Part shown: in pieces, positions 26,572 to 34,400 of the stretch | Numbering within the stretch: the first letter of the stretch is position 1 | How the letters are laid out: each line of letters begins with the position of its first letter | Assembly (NCBI RefSeq): GCF_009707545.1 | Contig: NZ_WLYK01000005.1 | Span: 248,001-312,000, forward strand | Direction of reading: 5' to 3' | Length of the DNA stretch: 64,000 nt | Source of the DNA: Nakamurella alba | GTDB taxonomy: Bacteria; Actinomycetota; Actinomycetes; Mycobacteriales; Nakamurellaceae | Notes under the pieces: model-generated | The model's input: the letters and a program-made list of their open reading frames with translations, nothing else | Told to the model about the DNA's origin: nothing | Database searches by the model: none | Made by a program: the position numbers and the translations under genes

Positions 26572-27531
26572 TCAGTCGGGCTGCCGGGACCGAAGTTCTC
26601 GCTTGCGGTCCAGCAGTTCGGCGTCGGCGCGGGTCAGCAGGTCGGTGATCAGCTCACCGGGCCGGGCCTGCGCGATGCCGGCCGTCCACTCCGCAGGGTG
26701 TGCGCGCGCCAGGGTGTCCAGTCGCGCACGGGCCTCGTCCAGGTCCAGCCCGGACATCAGCAGCACGAACTCGTCGCCGCCGTACCGACCGACGACGGCC
26801 TGCCGGCCGAGGGTGCTGGTCCACAGCTCGGAGAGCTCGCGCAGCAGGGCATCCCCGGCGAGGTGACCGTCCTCGTCGTTGACCGCCTTGAAGTTGTCCA
26901 GGTCGATGATCGCAACGCAGACCGGGCGCGCCTGACGTCCGATCTCCCGCTCGGCCATCTGCAGCCACGTCGCCCGGCTGACCGCGCCGGTCAGCGCATC
27001 CAGCGTGCTGCGCCGGCGCAGCCGCCGGGTCAGCCGGTTCAGCGTCGCCGCCACCGCCGTCGACGCCAGTGCCACCGACAGCAGGTGCACGGCCTCCGGC
27101 CGGGCGCTGGACAGCAGCGCACCGCCCGCGTACGCCAGGACCGCCAGGACCGTCTGCAGCACCACGCTGCGCCGGGTCAGGAAGTAGCCCGCGTACATCG
27201 CGGCGATGATCACCGCCGGGCCGAGCCCGACCACGCCGGCGGTGGTGATCGACGCGGCCGCGAGCAGACCGACCAGCAACGAGAACAGCGCCAACAGGGA
27301 CTGCATCAACCACGGCGGGAACCGGCGGCCGGTGGTCCAGAGCAGGATCCCCAGCACAACGGCGCCGCACCCGAGTGCGGTGAACAGCGGATATCGCGCG
27401 CCCGGCCGGTCGACCGAGATCACGAAGAACAGGCAGAGCGCACCACCGGCGGCGAACATCAGTGCCAGCACCCGGGCACGTTCCTCGCGCAGGTCGTACT
27501 GCCACGACAGCTCCAGCTGACGGGTCGGCAC
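26572..27531 (-). CDS. membrane GGDEF diguanylate cyclase
   Basis: 319 residues. Six or so hydrophobic helices occupy residues about 20-165 (VLALMFAAGGALCLFFVISV, MQSLLALFSLLVGLLAAA, AVIIAAMYAGYFLT), followed by a GGDEF domain with LDNFKAVNDEDGHLAGDALL and the intact YGGDEF signature near residue 249. It should make cyclic-di-GMP at the membrane. No RxxD inhibitory site is evident. GTG 27531 is preferred to GTG 27537 because AGGAGG then sits 5 bases upstream. It is divergent from the CYTH-CHAD gene. Confidence 0.88.
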   Translation of the reverse strand: MPTRQLELSWQYDLREERARVLALMFAAGGALCLFFVISVDRPGARYPLFTALGCGAVVLGILLWTTGRRFPPWLMQSLLALFSLLVGLLAAASITTAGVVGLGPAVIIAAMYAGYFLTRRSVVLQTVLAVLAYAGGALLSSARPEAVHLLSVALASTAVAATLNRLTRRLRRRSTLDALTGAVSRATWLQMAEREIGRQARPVCVAIIDLDNFKAVNDEDGHLAGDALLRELSELWTSTLGRQAVVGRYGGDEFVLLMSGLDLDEARARLDTLARAHPAEWTAGIAQARPGELITDLLTRADAELLDRKRELRSRQPD

Positions 27532-27647
27532 GGGCACCTCCTCGGCGGTCGCGGACGACGCCTAACGCGGCGGGGTTCGCGGGGGCTCGCCCCCGGCGGG
27601 GAGCGGCGGGCCGCCGGCCCGGACCCCACCCTCCGGACCTGCGACGG

Positions 27648-27688
27648 GCTGCGGCTGATCACCACCCGGGGAGGCGATCAGCCGCAGC
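27648..27688. other. 13-bp inverted repeat in divergent promoter region
   Basis: GCTGCGGCTGATC (27648-27660) and its exact complement (27676-27688), 15-base loop. It lies between the divergent GGDEF (start 27531) and CYTH-CHAD (start 27799) genes, so it cannot be a normal 3' terminator for either. It may be an operator or a leader RNA structure. Confidence 0.6.
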
Positions 27689-27798
27689 GGGGAGAGCTTA
27701 CGGTGCAGTGCCCGCCGAACGCGCCTCGAACCTCACGAATCGGACACTCCCTGTTCGTGCCCCGGTTGACACCGAGCCACGCGGGGCAGCGAACACAC

Positions 27799-29337
27799 AT
27801 GACCGAGTCGCACACCGAGCGTGAGGACAAGTTCGACGTCCCCGACGGCTGGATCCTGCCCGACCTGACCCCTGCCCTGCCGCCCGGAGCCGATCAGTCG
27901 ATCGACGTCCAGCGGCTGTCGAACGAGTACTGGGACAACGCCGACCTGGACCTGCTCCGCGCCGGGGTCACCGTGCGGCTGCGGCACGGGGCCGGCGAGG
28001 ACGGCTGGCAGGTGAAGGTGCCATCCGGGGCGGCACGGACCGAGTTCCGGTTCGGCGGATCGGCGGACACCCCACCGGAGGGGGTGCTCGACCTGGTGCG
28101 CGGGCTCGCCCGCGGCCGCCGGCTGCTGCTGCTCGCCACCCTGCACACCGACCGGGTGGTGCGCACCGTGCGGTCCGGCGACGAGGTGCTGCTGGAGATC
28201 GCCGACGACACGGTGCGGGCCGCCGCTCCCGGACCCGGCGAGGCCCTGCTGAACGAGTGGCGGGAGCTGGAGATCGAGCTCGGTCCTGGCGGGGACGAGG
28301 AACTGCTGGCCGCCGTCGGGAAGCGGGTGCGCAAGGCCGGGGCGGTGCCCGGCTCCCCGCCGAACAAGGTCGGCCGGGCCGTCGGCGGTGCCCCGGCTCC
28401 GGTGCTCGGGGCCGGCCCGCGGCCGGTGATCGAGTACCTGGCCGCGCAGCGGGACGCGGTGGTCGGTGGTGATCTCGCGCTGCGGTCCGGGCACGACGAC
28501 GTCCACGCCACACGCGTCGGGACCAGGCGTTTCCGGTCGACCCTGCGCATCTTTGGTGGCTTCTTCGACGACGAGCGGGTGGCCGCCCTCGACGCCGAGC
28601 TGCGCTGGTACGCCGGTGTCCTCGGCGAGGTGCGGGACCGCCAGGTGCAGCGGCCCCGGTTCGCCGCCGCGATCGCAGCGTTACCGGATGAGCTGGTGCT
28701 CGGCCCGGTCGCGGGGTCGGTGGAGCAGCAGCTGCTGGGCGAGCAGGTCGCGGCCCTCGCCGAACTGCGCACCTTGCTCGACGGCGAGCGGTACCTCGCC
28801 CTGCTGCGTGCCCTCGACTCCTTCGTCGCCCGGCCGCCGCTGGTGTCCGGCTCGCACCGGCCGCTGCCGAAGATCGCCGAGCGGGCGGGACGCAAGGCGC
28901 TGCGGCGGCTCGACGAAGCGCTGGCGGCCGGTGACTCCGTCGGTTCCGATCCGGCCGCTGCCGACGGTTCCACCGGGCGGCACTCCCGCTCCGACCACGC
29001 CGACTCCGATCACGCCGACGAGCTGCTGCACCGGGCACGCAAGGCGGCCAAGCGGGCCCGGTACGCGGGCGAGCTGATCCGGGACGGATCGTCGACCGGA
29101 CGGAAGAAGGCGGCCGCCGCGGCCGCGCAGGCCGACCGGTTCGAGGAGTTGCAGGACATCCTCGGCGAGCACCAGGACGGCGTGGTCGCCGCCGCCCTGC
29201 TGCGCCGCTGGGGTGCCGCCACCCACGGCCGGCCCGACGAGAACGGCTTCACCTACGGCCTGCTCTTCCAGCGCGAGCTGACCGCCGCCGAGCACGGGCG
29301 GGCTGCGGCGGAGCGGTGGCGCTCGGCGCAGAACTGA
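27799..29337 (+). CDS. CYTH-CHAD domain protein
   Basis: 512 residues. The N-terminal CYTH domain starts with the ExExK-like signature TEREDKFDV and has the Arg/Lys-rich tunnel strands (VTVRLRHG, GWQVKVPSG, TEFRF). The CHAD domain follows from about residue 210 with DDVHATRVGTRRFRSTLRIF and LLHRARKAAKRARY, the conserved histidines/arginines that bind polyphosphate. Between them at about 388-412 is an odd Ser/His/Asp insertion (RHSRSDHADSDHADELLH). CYTH-CHAD proteins bind or process inorganic polyphosphate. No neighbouring ppk is visible. ATG start 27799. Confidence 0.92.
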   Translation: MTESHTEREDKFDVPDGWILPDLTPALPPGADQSIDVQRLSNEYWDNADLDLLRAGVTVRLRHGAGEDGWQVKVPSGAARTEFRFGGSADTPPEGVLDLVRGLARGRRLLLLATLHTDRVVRTVRSGDEVLLEIADDTVRAAAPGPGEALLNEWRELEIELGPGGDEELLAAVGKRVRKAGAVPGSPPNKVGRAVGGAPAPVLGAGPRPVIEYLAAQRDAVVGGDLALRSGHDDVHATRVGTRRFRSTLRIFGGFFDDERVAALDAELRWYAGVLGEVRDRQVQRPRFAAAIAALPDELVLGPVAGSVEQQLLGEQVAALAELRTLLDGERYLALLRALDSFVARPPLVSGSHRPLPKIAERAGRKALRRLDEALAAGDSVGSDPAAADGSTGRHSRSDHADSDHADELLHRARKAAKRARYAGELIRDGSSTGRKKAAAAAAQADRFEELQDILGEHQDGVVAAALLRRWGAATHGRPDENGFTYGLLFQRELTAAEHGRAAAERWRSAQN

Positions 29338-29486
29338 CCCCGTTCGGCCACGACCGATCGGTTTGCTGGTCGGTCCTGGGCGCTGTGGTGGTGCTGGGTC
29401 GGTCGGTCCTGGTCGCTCGGTCGGTCCTGGGTCAGTCGGTCGGTCTTGTCGCGCGGTCGGGGCGGTCCCGGTCCGTCGGTCAGCCG

Positions 29487-29531
29487 ATCCGTGCCGTCCC
29501 ACCGCGGATCCCGCGGGAGAACGGCGCAGAT
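29487..29531. repeat. 45-nt structured repeat, copy A
   Basis: Outer arms ATCCGTGCCGT (29487-29497) and ACGGCGCAGAT (29521-29531) pair over 10 of 11 positions; inner arms CCGCGG (29502-29507) and CCGCGG (29511-29516) pair perfectly around ATC. About 42 bases of flank after the hairpin are shared with copy B. Confidence 0.85.
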
Positions 29532-29637
29532 TCGAAAGGCCACCCGGATACAGCAGTCGGGCCCGCGCCGGCCCGCCGATCCCGGTCGATCGGTCCTGGT
29601 CGCTTGGTCGGGGCGGTCCCGTTCGTCCGGTTCGCCG

Positions 29638-29682
29638 ATCCGTGCCGTTGGACCGCGGATTCCGCGGGAGAACGGCGCGGAT
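29638..29682. repeat. 45-nt structured repeat, copy B
   Basis: The best-formed copy. The 11-bp outer stem (29638-29648 with 29672-29682) has one G-U pair and no mismatch; the 6-bp inner stem is perfect around ATT. It starts 151 bases after copy A. Confidence 0.85.
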
Positions 29683-29788
29683 TCGAAGGACCACCCGCGT
29701 GCAGCCGTCGGGCCCGCACCGGCCGGTCGGTCCTGGTCGGCCGATCCCGGTCGGTCGATCCCGGCCGATCCCCGACGTTTGTCCACCG

Positions 29789-29833
29789 ATCTGTGCCGCC
29801 CCACCGCGATTCCCACGGGAGAACGGCGCGGAT
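29789..29833. repeat. 45-nt structured repeat, copy C
   Basis: Outer stem 29789-29799 with 29823-29833: eight Watson-Crick pairs, two G-U pairs and one terminal mismatch. The inner stem is partly decayed (four of six pairs). It starts exactly 151 bases after copy B. The 3' flank CGATCGTCG is shared with copy D. Confidence 0.8.
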
Positions 29834-29961
29834 CGATCGTCGATAGGCGTACTGCGTCTGCACCACGCAACGGCCGGGCCGCCGCGGTGCGGACGCGCCG
29901 GAGTACCGCTGATCGGCACGACCGGGACCGGTCGGCGTTCGGTCCGAGGTCGGCCCGGCCG

Positions 29962-30006
29962 ATCGGTGCCGTTGTCCCGCGGATCCCACGGGCGTACGGC
30001 GCGGAT
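29962..30006. repeat. 45-nt structured repeat, copy D
   Basis: Outer stem 29962-29972 with 29996-30006, one mismatch and one G-U; inner stem five of six pairs. It starts 173 bases after copy C and ends 28 bases from the stop of the GAF-EAL gene. Confidence 0.8.
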
Positions 30007-30033
30007 CGATCGTCGGCTTCCAGGCGTCAGGTG

Positions 30034-31317
30034 TCAGCGCACGGCCCTCCTCCGCGCCGACGTGATGTCCGCCCGCGGGTGCGTCCGCTGACCCGGGATC
30101 GCCGGCGGTGATCCGAGCTGCTGGTCGATCCGGCAGGCCGGCTGCGGTCGCGACCAGAGGAATCCCTGGCCGGTGGCGCAGCCGGCCGCATTCGCCTGCT
30201 CGACCTGCTCCGGTGATTCCACCCCCTCGATGCAGGTGTCCAGGTCCAGGTCGTGCGCCAGCGAGAGCAGCGCCCGCAGCAGGGCGTCACCGGTCCGGCT
30301 GCCCAACGCGGTCGTCACCGACCGGTCGATCTTGATCCCGTCGACCGGCATCCTCATCAGATGGGCGACCGAGGAGAACCCGGTCCCGAAGTCGTCGAGG
30401 ACGATGCGGAACCCGAGGTCGCGCAGCGCGTGCAGCTGCACCGTGGTGATCGGGCCGGTGGACAGCATCGCGGTCTCGGTGACCTCGAGATCCACTGCGG
30501 TGGACGGTATCCCGGCACTCGCCACACGGCCGGCGATGCGCTCGACGCAGTCCGCCTGTTCGAAGTGCCGGGCCGACAGGTTGACGTGCAGGCGGAGCCG
30601 CGGATCCCGGCGGAACCACGGCGCGAAGTGGCGGGCCGCGTGCCCGATGACGGCGAGGTCGAGATCGACCACCATGTCCGAGGTCTCAGCCAACGGCAGG
30701 AACGCCGAGGGTGAGAGCAGGCCCAGCTGGGGGTGCTCCCAACGGGCGAGCGCCTCGAGGCCGACGGTCCGGCCGGAGACCAGTCCGACGACGGGCTGGA
30801 AGTGCGCGGTGATCCGGCCGGTGTCGATCGCCTCACCCAGCGCCAGGGCGTTGGCGACGGTCAGCCGCAGGTCCTCCCGCTCCAGCCGGCGCAGTTCGAG
30901 TTGCTCCTGGACGATCCCGCCGGCAGCGGCGAGGTCCTGCAACTGGCGGGCGGAGAACCCGCGGCGTTCCGGGTGGAGCAGGCAGAGCGTGCCGATCGGC
31001 AGACCTTCCCGGCCCACGAGCGGCAGCCCGACGTAGGTGAGCATGCGCCGGTCGCCGACAGCGACGTCGATCTCGAGGACCTGCGGCCGGGCGTCGTCGA
31101 TCACGTCCCGGCACACGGTGGCCAGGTTGCCGACCTGGCGGGGATGGACGCCGGCGCCGGCGATCGTGTGCTGGACGTTGTCGTCGACGACGTTGACCAG
31201 GGCGATCGGGAAGCCGAAGTACTTCGCGAGCAGTTCGACCGACTGCTGGAGGGCCGAGGTGCGGTCCGGTGGGACCAGGTAGTGCAGTGCCGATCGGTGC
31301 CGGCGGGAGCTGGGCAT
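30034..31317 (-). CDS. GAF-EAL cyclic-di-GMP phosphodiesterase-like protein
   Basis: 427 residues. A GAF domain (about 20-155) with YFGFPIALVNVVDDNVQHTIAGAG and VGLPLVGREGLPIGTLCLL precedes an EAL domain (about 170-410). The EAL catalytic signatures look intact: LEALARWEHP, VNLSARHF, VTETAML, LDDFGTGFSS, IKIDRSV and CIEGVES, so it may hydrolyse cyclic-di-GMP. The GAF domain would sense a small ligand or light/redox state. GGGGAA lies before the ATG at 31317. It counterbalances the GGDEF proteins at 26572 and 48637. Confidence 0.9.
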   Translation of the reverse strand: MPSSRRHRSALHYLVPPDRTSALQQSVELLAKYFGFPIALVNVVDDNVQHTIAGAGVHPRQVGNLATVCRDVIDDARPQVLEIDVAVGDRRMLTYVGLPLVGREGLPIGTLCLLHPERRGFSARQLQDLAAAGGIVQEQLELRRLEREDLRLTVANALALGEAIDTGRITAHFQPVVGLVSGRTVGLEALARWEHPQLGLLSPSAFLPLAETSDMVVDLDLAVIGHAARHFAPWFRRDPRLRLHVNLSARHFEQADCVERIAGRVASAGIPSTAVDLEVTETAMLSTGPITTVQLHALRDLGFRIVLDDFGTGFSSVAHLMRMPVDGIKIDRSVTTALGSRTGDALLRALLSLAHDLDLDTCIEGVESPEQVEQANAAGCATGQGFLWSRPQPACRIDQQLGSPPAIPGQRTHPRADITSARRRAVR

Positions 31318-31439
31318 GACACTTCCCCTTTGCTGACGAACGGGAAGAAGGGACGGGGGTTCCGGCGAGCACTGGCGTGCCCTGGTGAGCACTGGTGAGC
31401 GCGGTCGCCGGGGAGACCGGTGCCGCCCGCGGGCGGGCA

Positions 31440-31457
31440 CCGTGGGATCACCCACGG
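31440..31457 (-). terminator. hairpin downstream of the chaplin-like gene
   Basis: CCGTGGG-ATCA-CCCACGG, a perfect 7-bp stem, just after the stop at 31480 in the minus direction, followed by a second GC hairpin (GTGCC...GGCAC). Together they form a plausible terminator; no T tract is seen. Confidence 0.65.
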
Positions 31458-31479
31458 GCCCGCCGCTGCGGACGGGACG

Positions 31480-34400
31480 TCAGCGCTGCACGCGCCGCCG
31501 GCGGCCGAGGGCGACCACGAAGCCACCCGCGACGAGGAACAGCAGCGCCAGCGAGACCAGCCCGCCGACATCCACACCGGTCCAGGCCAGACCCGCGCTG
31601 CCCGGCACCGTGGCGTCCGGGGCAGGGACCGGGGCCGCCGCAAACGGCGGAGCCTGGGGTACGACCGGGGCGGCCGGGCCGGCAGGAGCAGGCGCACCCG
31701 GCTGGGCCGGGGTTGCGGGATCGGCTGGGGTGCCCGGCTCGGCGGGAGTGCCCGGCTGGGCCGGAGTGCCCGGGTCGGTCGGCTCACCCGGGGTGCCCGG
31801 GTCGGTCGGCTCACCCGGGGTGCCCGGGTCGGTCGGCTCGCCCGGGGTGCCCGGGTCGGTGGGATCGACCGGGGTGCCCGGGTCGGTGGGATCGACCGGG
31901 GTCACCGGCTCACCCTGACCGCTGCCCGTGCCCTGCACGCAGCTCACGCCGCTGGATCCGAGGATCCCGAGACCGAGACCGCAGATGCGGATCCGGATCG
32001 GGAAGCCCCCGAAGATCCCCGTGCCGGGGTCGTCCGTTCCGTCGGTGGTGCCGGAGCAGTCGATGACGCTGTCGCCCAGCAGACCCAGACCCACGCCGCA
32101 GACGTCGACCGGGATGTCGATGACCGGGACGGTGGGATCGGTCGGCACGGTGGGATCTGTGGGCACCGTCGGATCGGTCGGATCCGTGCCGGGATCGGTC
32201 GGATCCGTGGGATCGGTCGGTGTGGTGCCCGGGTCCGTCGCGACACCGCAATCGGTCGCCGCATCACCGAGCAGACCAGCAGAGATCCCGCAGACGTCCA
32301 CCGGGATGTTGATCACCGGGCTGTCACCCAACGGCCCGACCGGATCGGTCGGATCAACGGGGTCGGTCCCAGTGCCGGTGCCCGGGTCGGTCGCGACACC
32401 ACAATCGGTCGCCGCATCACCCAGCAGACCAGCAGAAACCCCGCAAACATCGATCGGGATGTTGATCACCGGGCTGTCACCCAGCGGCCCGACCGGATCG
32501 GTCGGATCAACGGGGTCGGTCCCAGTGCCGGTGCCCGGATCGGTCGCGACACCACAATCGGTCGCCGCATCACCGAGCACACCAGCGGAAATGCCACAGA
32601 CGTCCACCGGAACATTCACCAGCGGGGCCTCCCCCACCGGCGAGGACGGATCAACGGGGTCGGTCCCAGTGCCGGTGCCCGGATCGGTCGCGACACCACA
32701 ATCGGTCGCCGCATCACCGAGCACACCAGCGGAAATGCCACAGACGTCCACCGGAACATTCACCAGCGGGGCCTCCCCCACCGGCGAAGCCGGATCAGTC
32801 GGATCGGTACCGGTCCCGGTGCCCGGGTCAGTCGCGGCACCACAGTCGGTGGCGGCGTCACCAAGGATGCCCGCGGAGATTCCGCAGACATTCACCGGCG
32901 CATTCACCAGCGGGGTCTCCCCCACCGGCGAAGCCGGATCAGTCGGATCGGTACCGGTCCCGGTGCCCGGGTCAGTCGCGACACCACAATCGGTCGCCGC
33001 ATCCCCGAGCAGCCCAGCGGAAATGCCACAGACGTTCACCGGCGCATTCACCAGCGGGGTCTCCCCCACCGGCGAAGCCGGATCAGTCGGATCGGTCCCG
33101 GTGCCCGGGTCGGTCGCGACACCACAATCAGTCGCGGCATCACCGAGCACACCAGCGGAAATGCCACACACATCCACCGGGATATTGATCACCGGGGTGT
33201 CACCCATCGGCGAGGACGGATCAGTCGGATCGGTCCCGGGGCCCGGGTCGGTCGCGGCACCACAATCAGTCGCCGCATCACCGAGCACACCAGCGGAAAT
33301 GCCACACACATCCACCGGGATATTGATCACCGGGGTGTCACCCACCGGCGAGGACGGATCAGTCGGATCGGTACCGGTGCCCGGGTCGGTCGCGGCACCA
33401 CAATCAGTCGCCGCATCACCGAGGATGCCCGCAGTCACGCCGCACACATCCACCGGCGCAGTCACCAGCGGAGTCTCCCCCACCGGCGAGGACGGATCAG
33501 TCGGATCGGTACCGGCGCCGGGATCGGTCGCGGCACCACAATCGGTCGCCGCATCACCGAGCAGACCCGCGGAGATCCCGCAGACGTCCACCGGCGCATT
33601 CACCAGCGGCACCTCGCTGCCGTCCGCATCCGGCACCGTGGTGCCGGCGCCCGAGTCGATGGAGCCGCCGCAATCGGTCGACGCATCACCGAGCAGACCC
33701 GCGGAAATCCCGCAAACGTTCACCGGCGCATTCACCAGCGGGGACTCCCCCACCGCCGAATCGGATCCAGCGCCGGTCCCGGTACCCGGGTCCGTCGCGG
33801 CACCACAATCAGTCGACGCATCACCGAGCAGACCCGCGGAAATCCCGCAGACGTCCACCGGCGCATTCACCAGCGGAGCATCGGCGCCGTCGGTGGTCCC
33901 GGAGGTACCGGGCTCCGAAGGGGCTCCACAATTCGCACTGCCATCACCCAGCACACCCGCGGAGATCCCGCAGATGGTCACCGGGATGGTGGCGACACTG
34001 CCCTGGGTCGGCGTGGTGACCGGCCCACAGTTCGCGTCCGCATCACCCAGCACACCCGCGCCGATGCCGCACACGGTCACCGGGACGGAGACCAAGGGCC
34101 GATCCGAGTCTTCGCTGTCTGCCGGTGCCCCGGACGTCGGGGCGCAGTTCGCAGTGGACTCGCCGATCCCGATCCCGCACACGGTGATCGGGGCCGAGAC
34201 CAGGGCGTCGGAATCACCAGCGGTCGGCGCACAATTCGAGGCACTGTCACCCAGCAACCCCACGCCGATCCCGCACACATCGATCGGGGCCGAGACCAGG
34301 CCGCCATCGGTGAGATCGTCGGTCAGGTCATCGGTGCCGTTCAGGTCCGGGAGCCCGATCGGGGACCCGTCGCTGTTGTCGGACCCGGCACCGACCGTGA

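Larger units (their letters stand above)
29338..30033. other. ~700-bp convergent intergenic repeat region
   Basis: Lies between the stops of the CYTH-CHAD and GAF-EAL genes. It holds four copies of a 45-nt structured element at 151, 151 and 173-base spacing, separated by low-complexity spacers rich in GGTCGGTCCTGG and CCGATCCCGG motifs. All frames are open here because of composition, but none has a start, Shine-Dalgarno or domain. I consider the region non-coding. Confidence 0.8.

Noticed and set aside
29487-30006. CRISPR-like array
   Set aside because: Units are 45 nt but 151-173 bases apart, and the intervening sequences are similar to each other; no cas genes.
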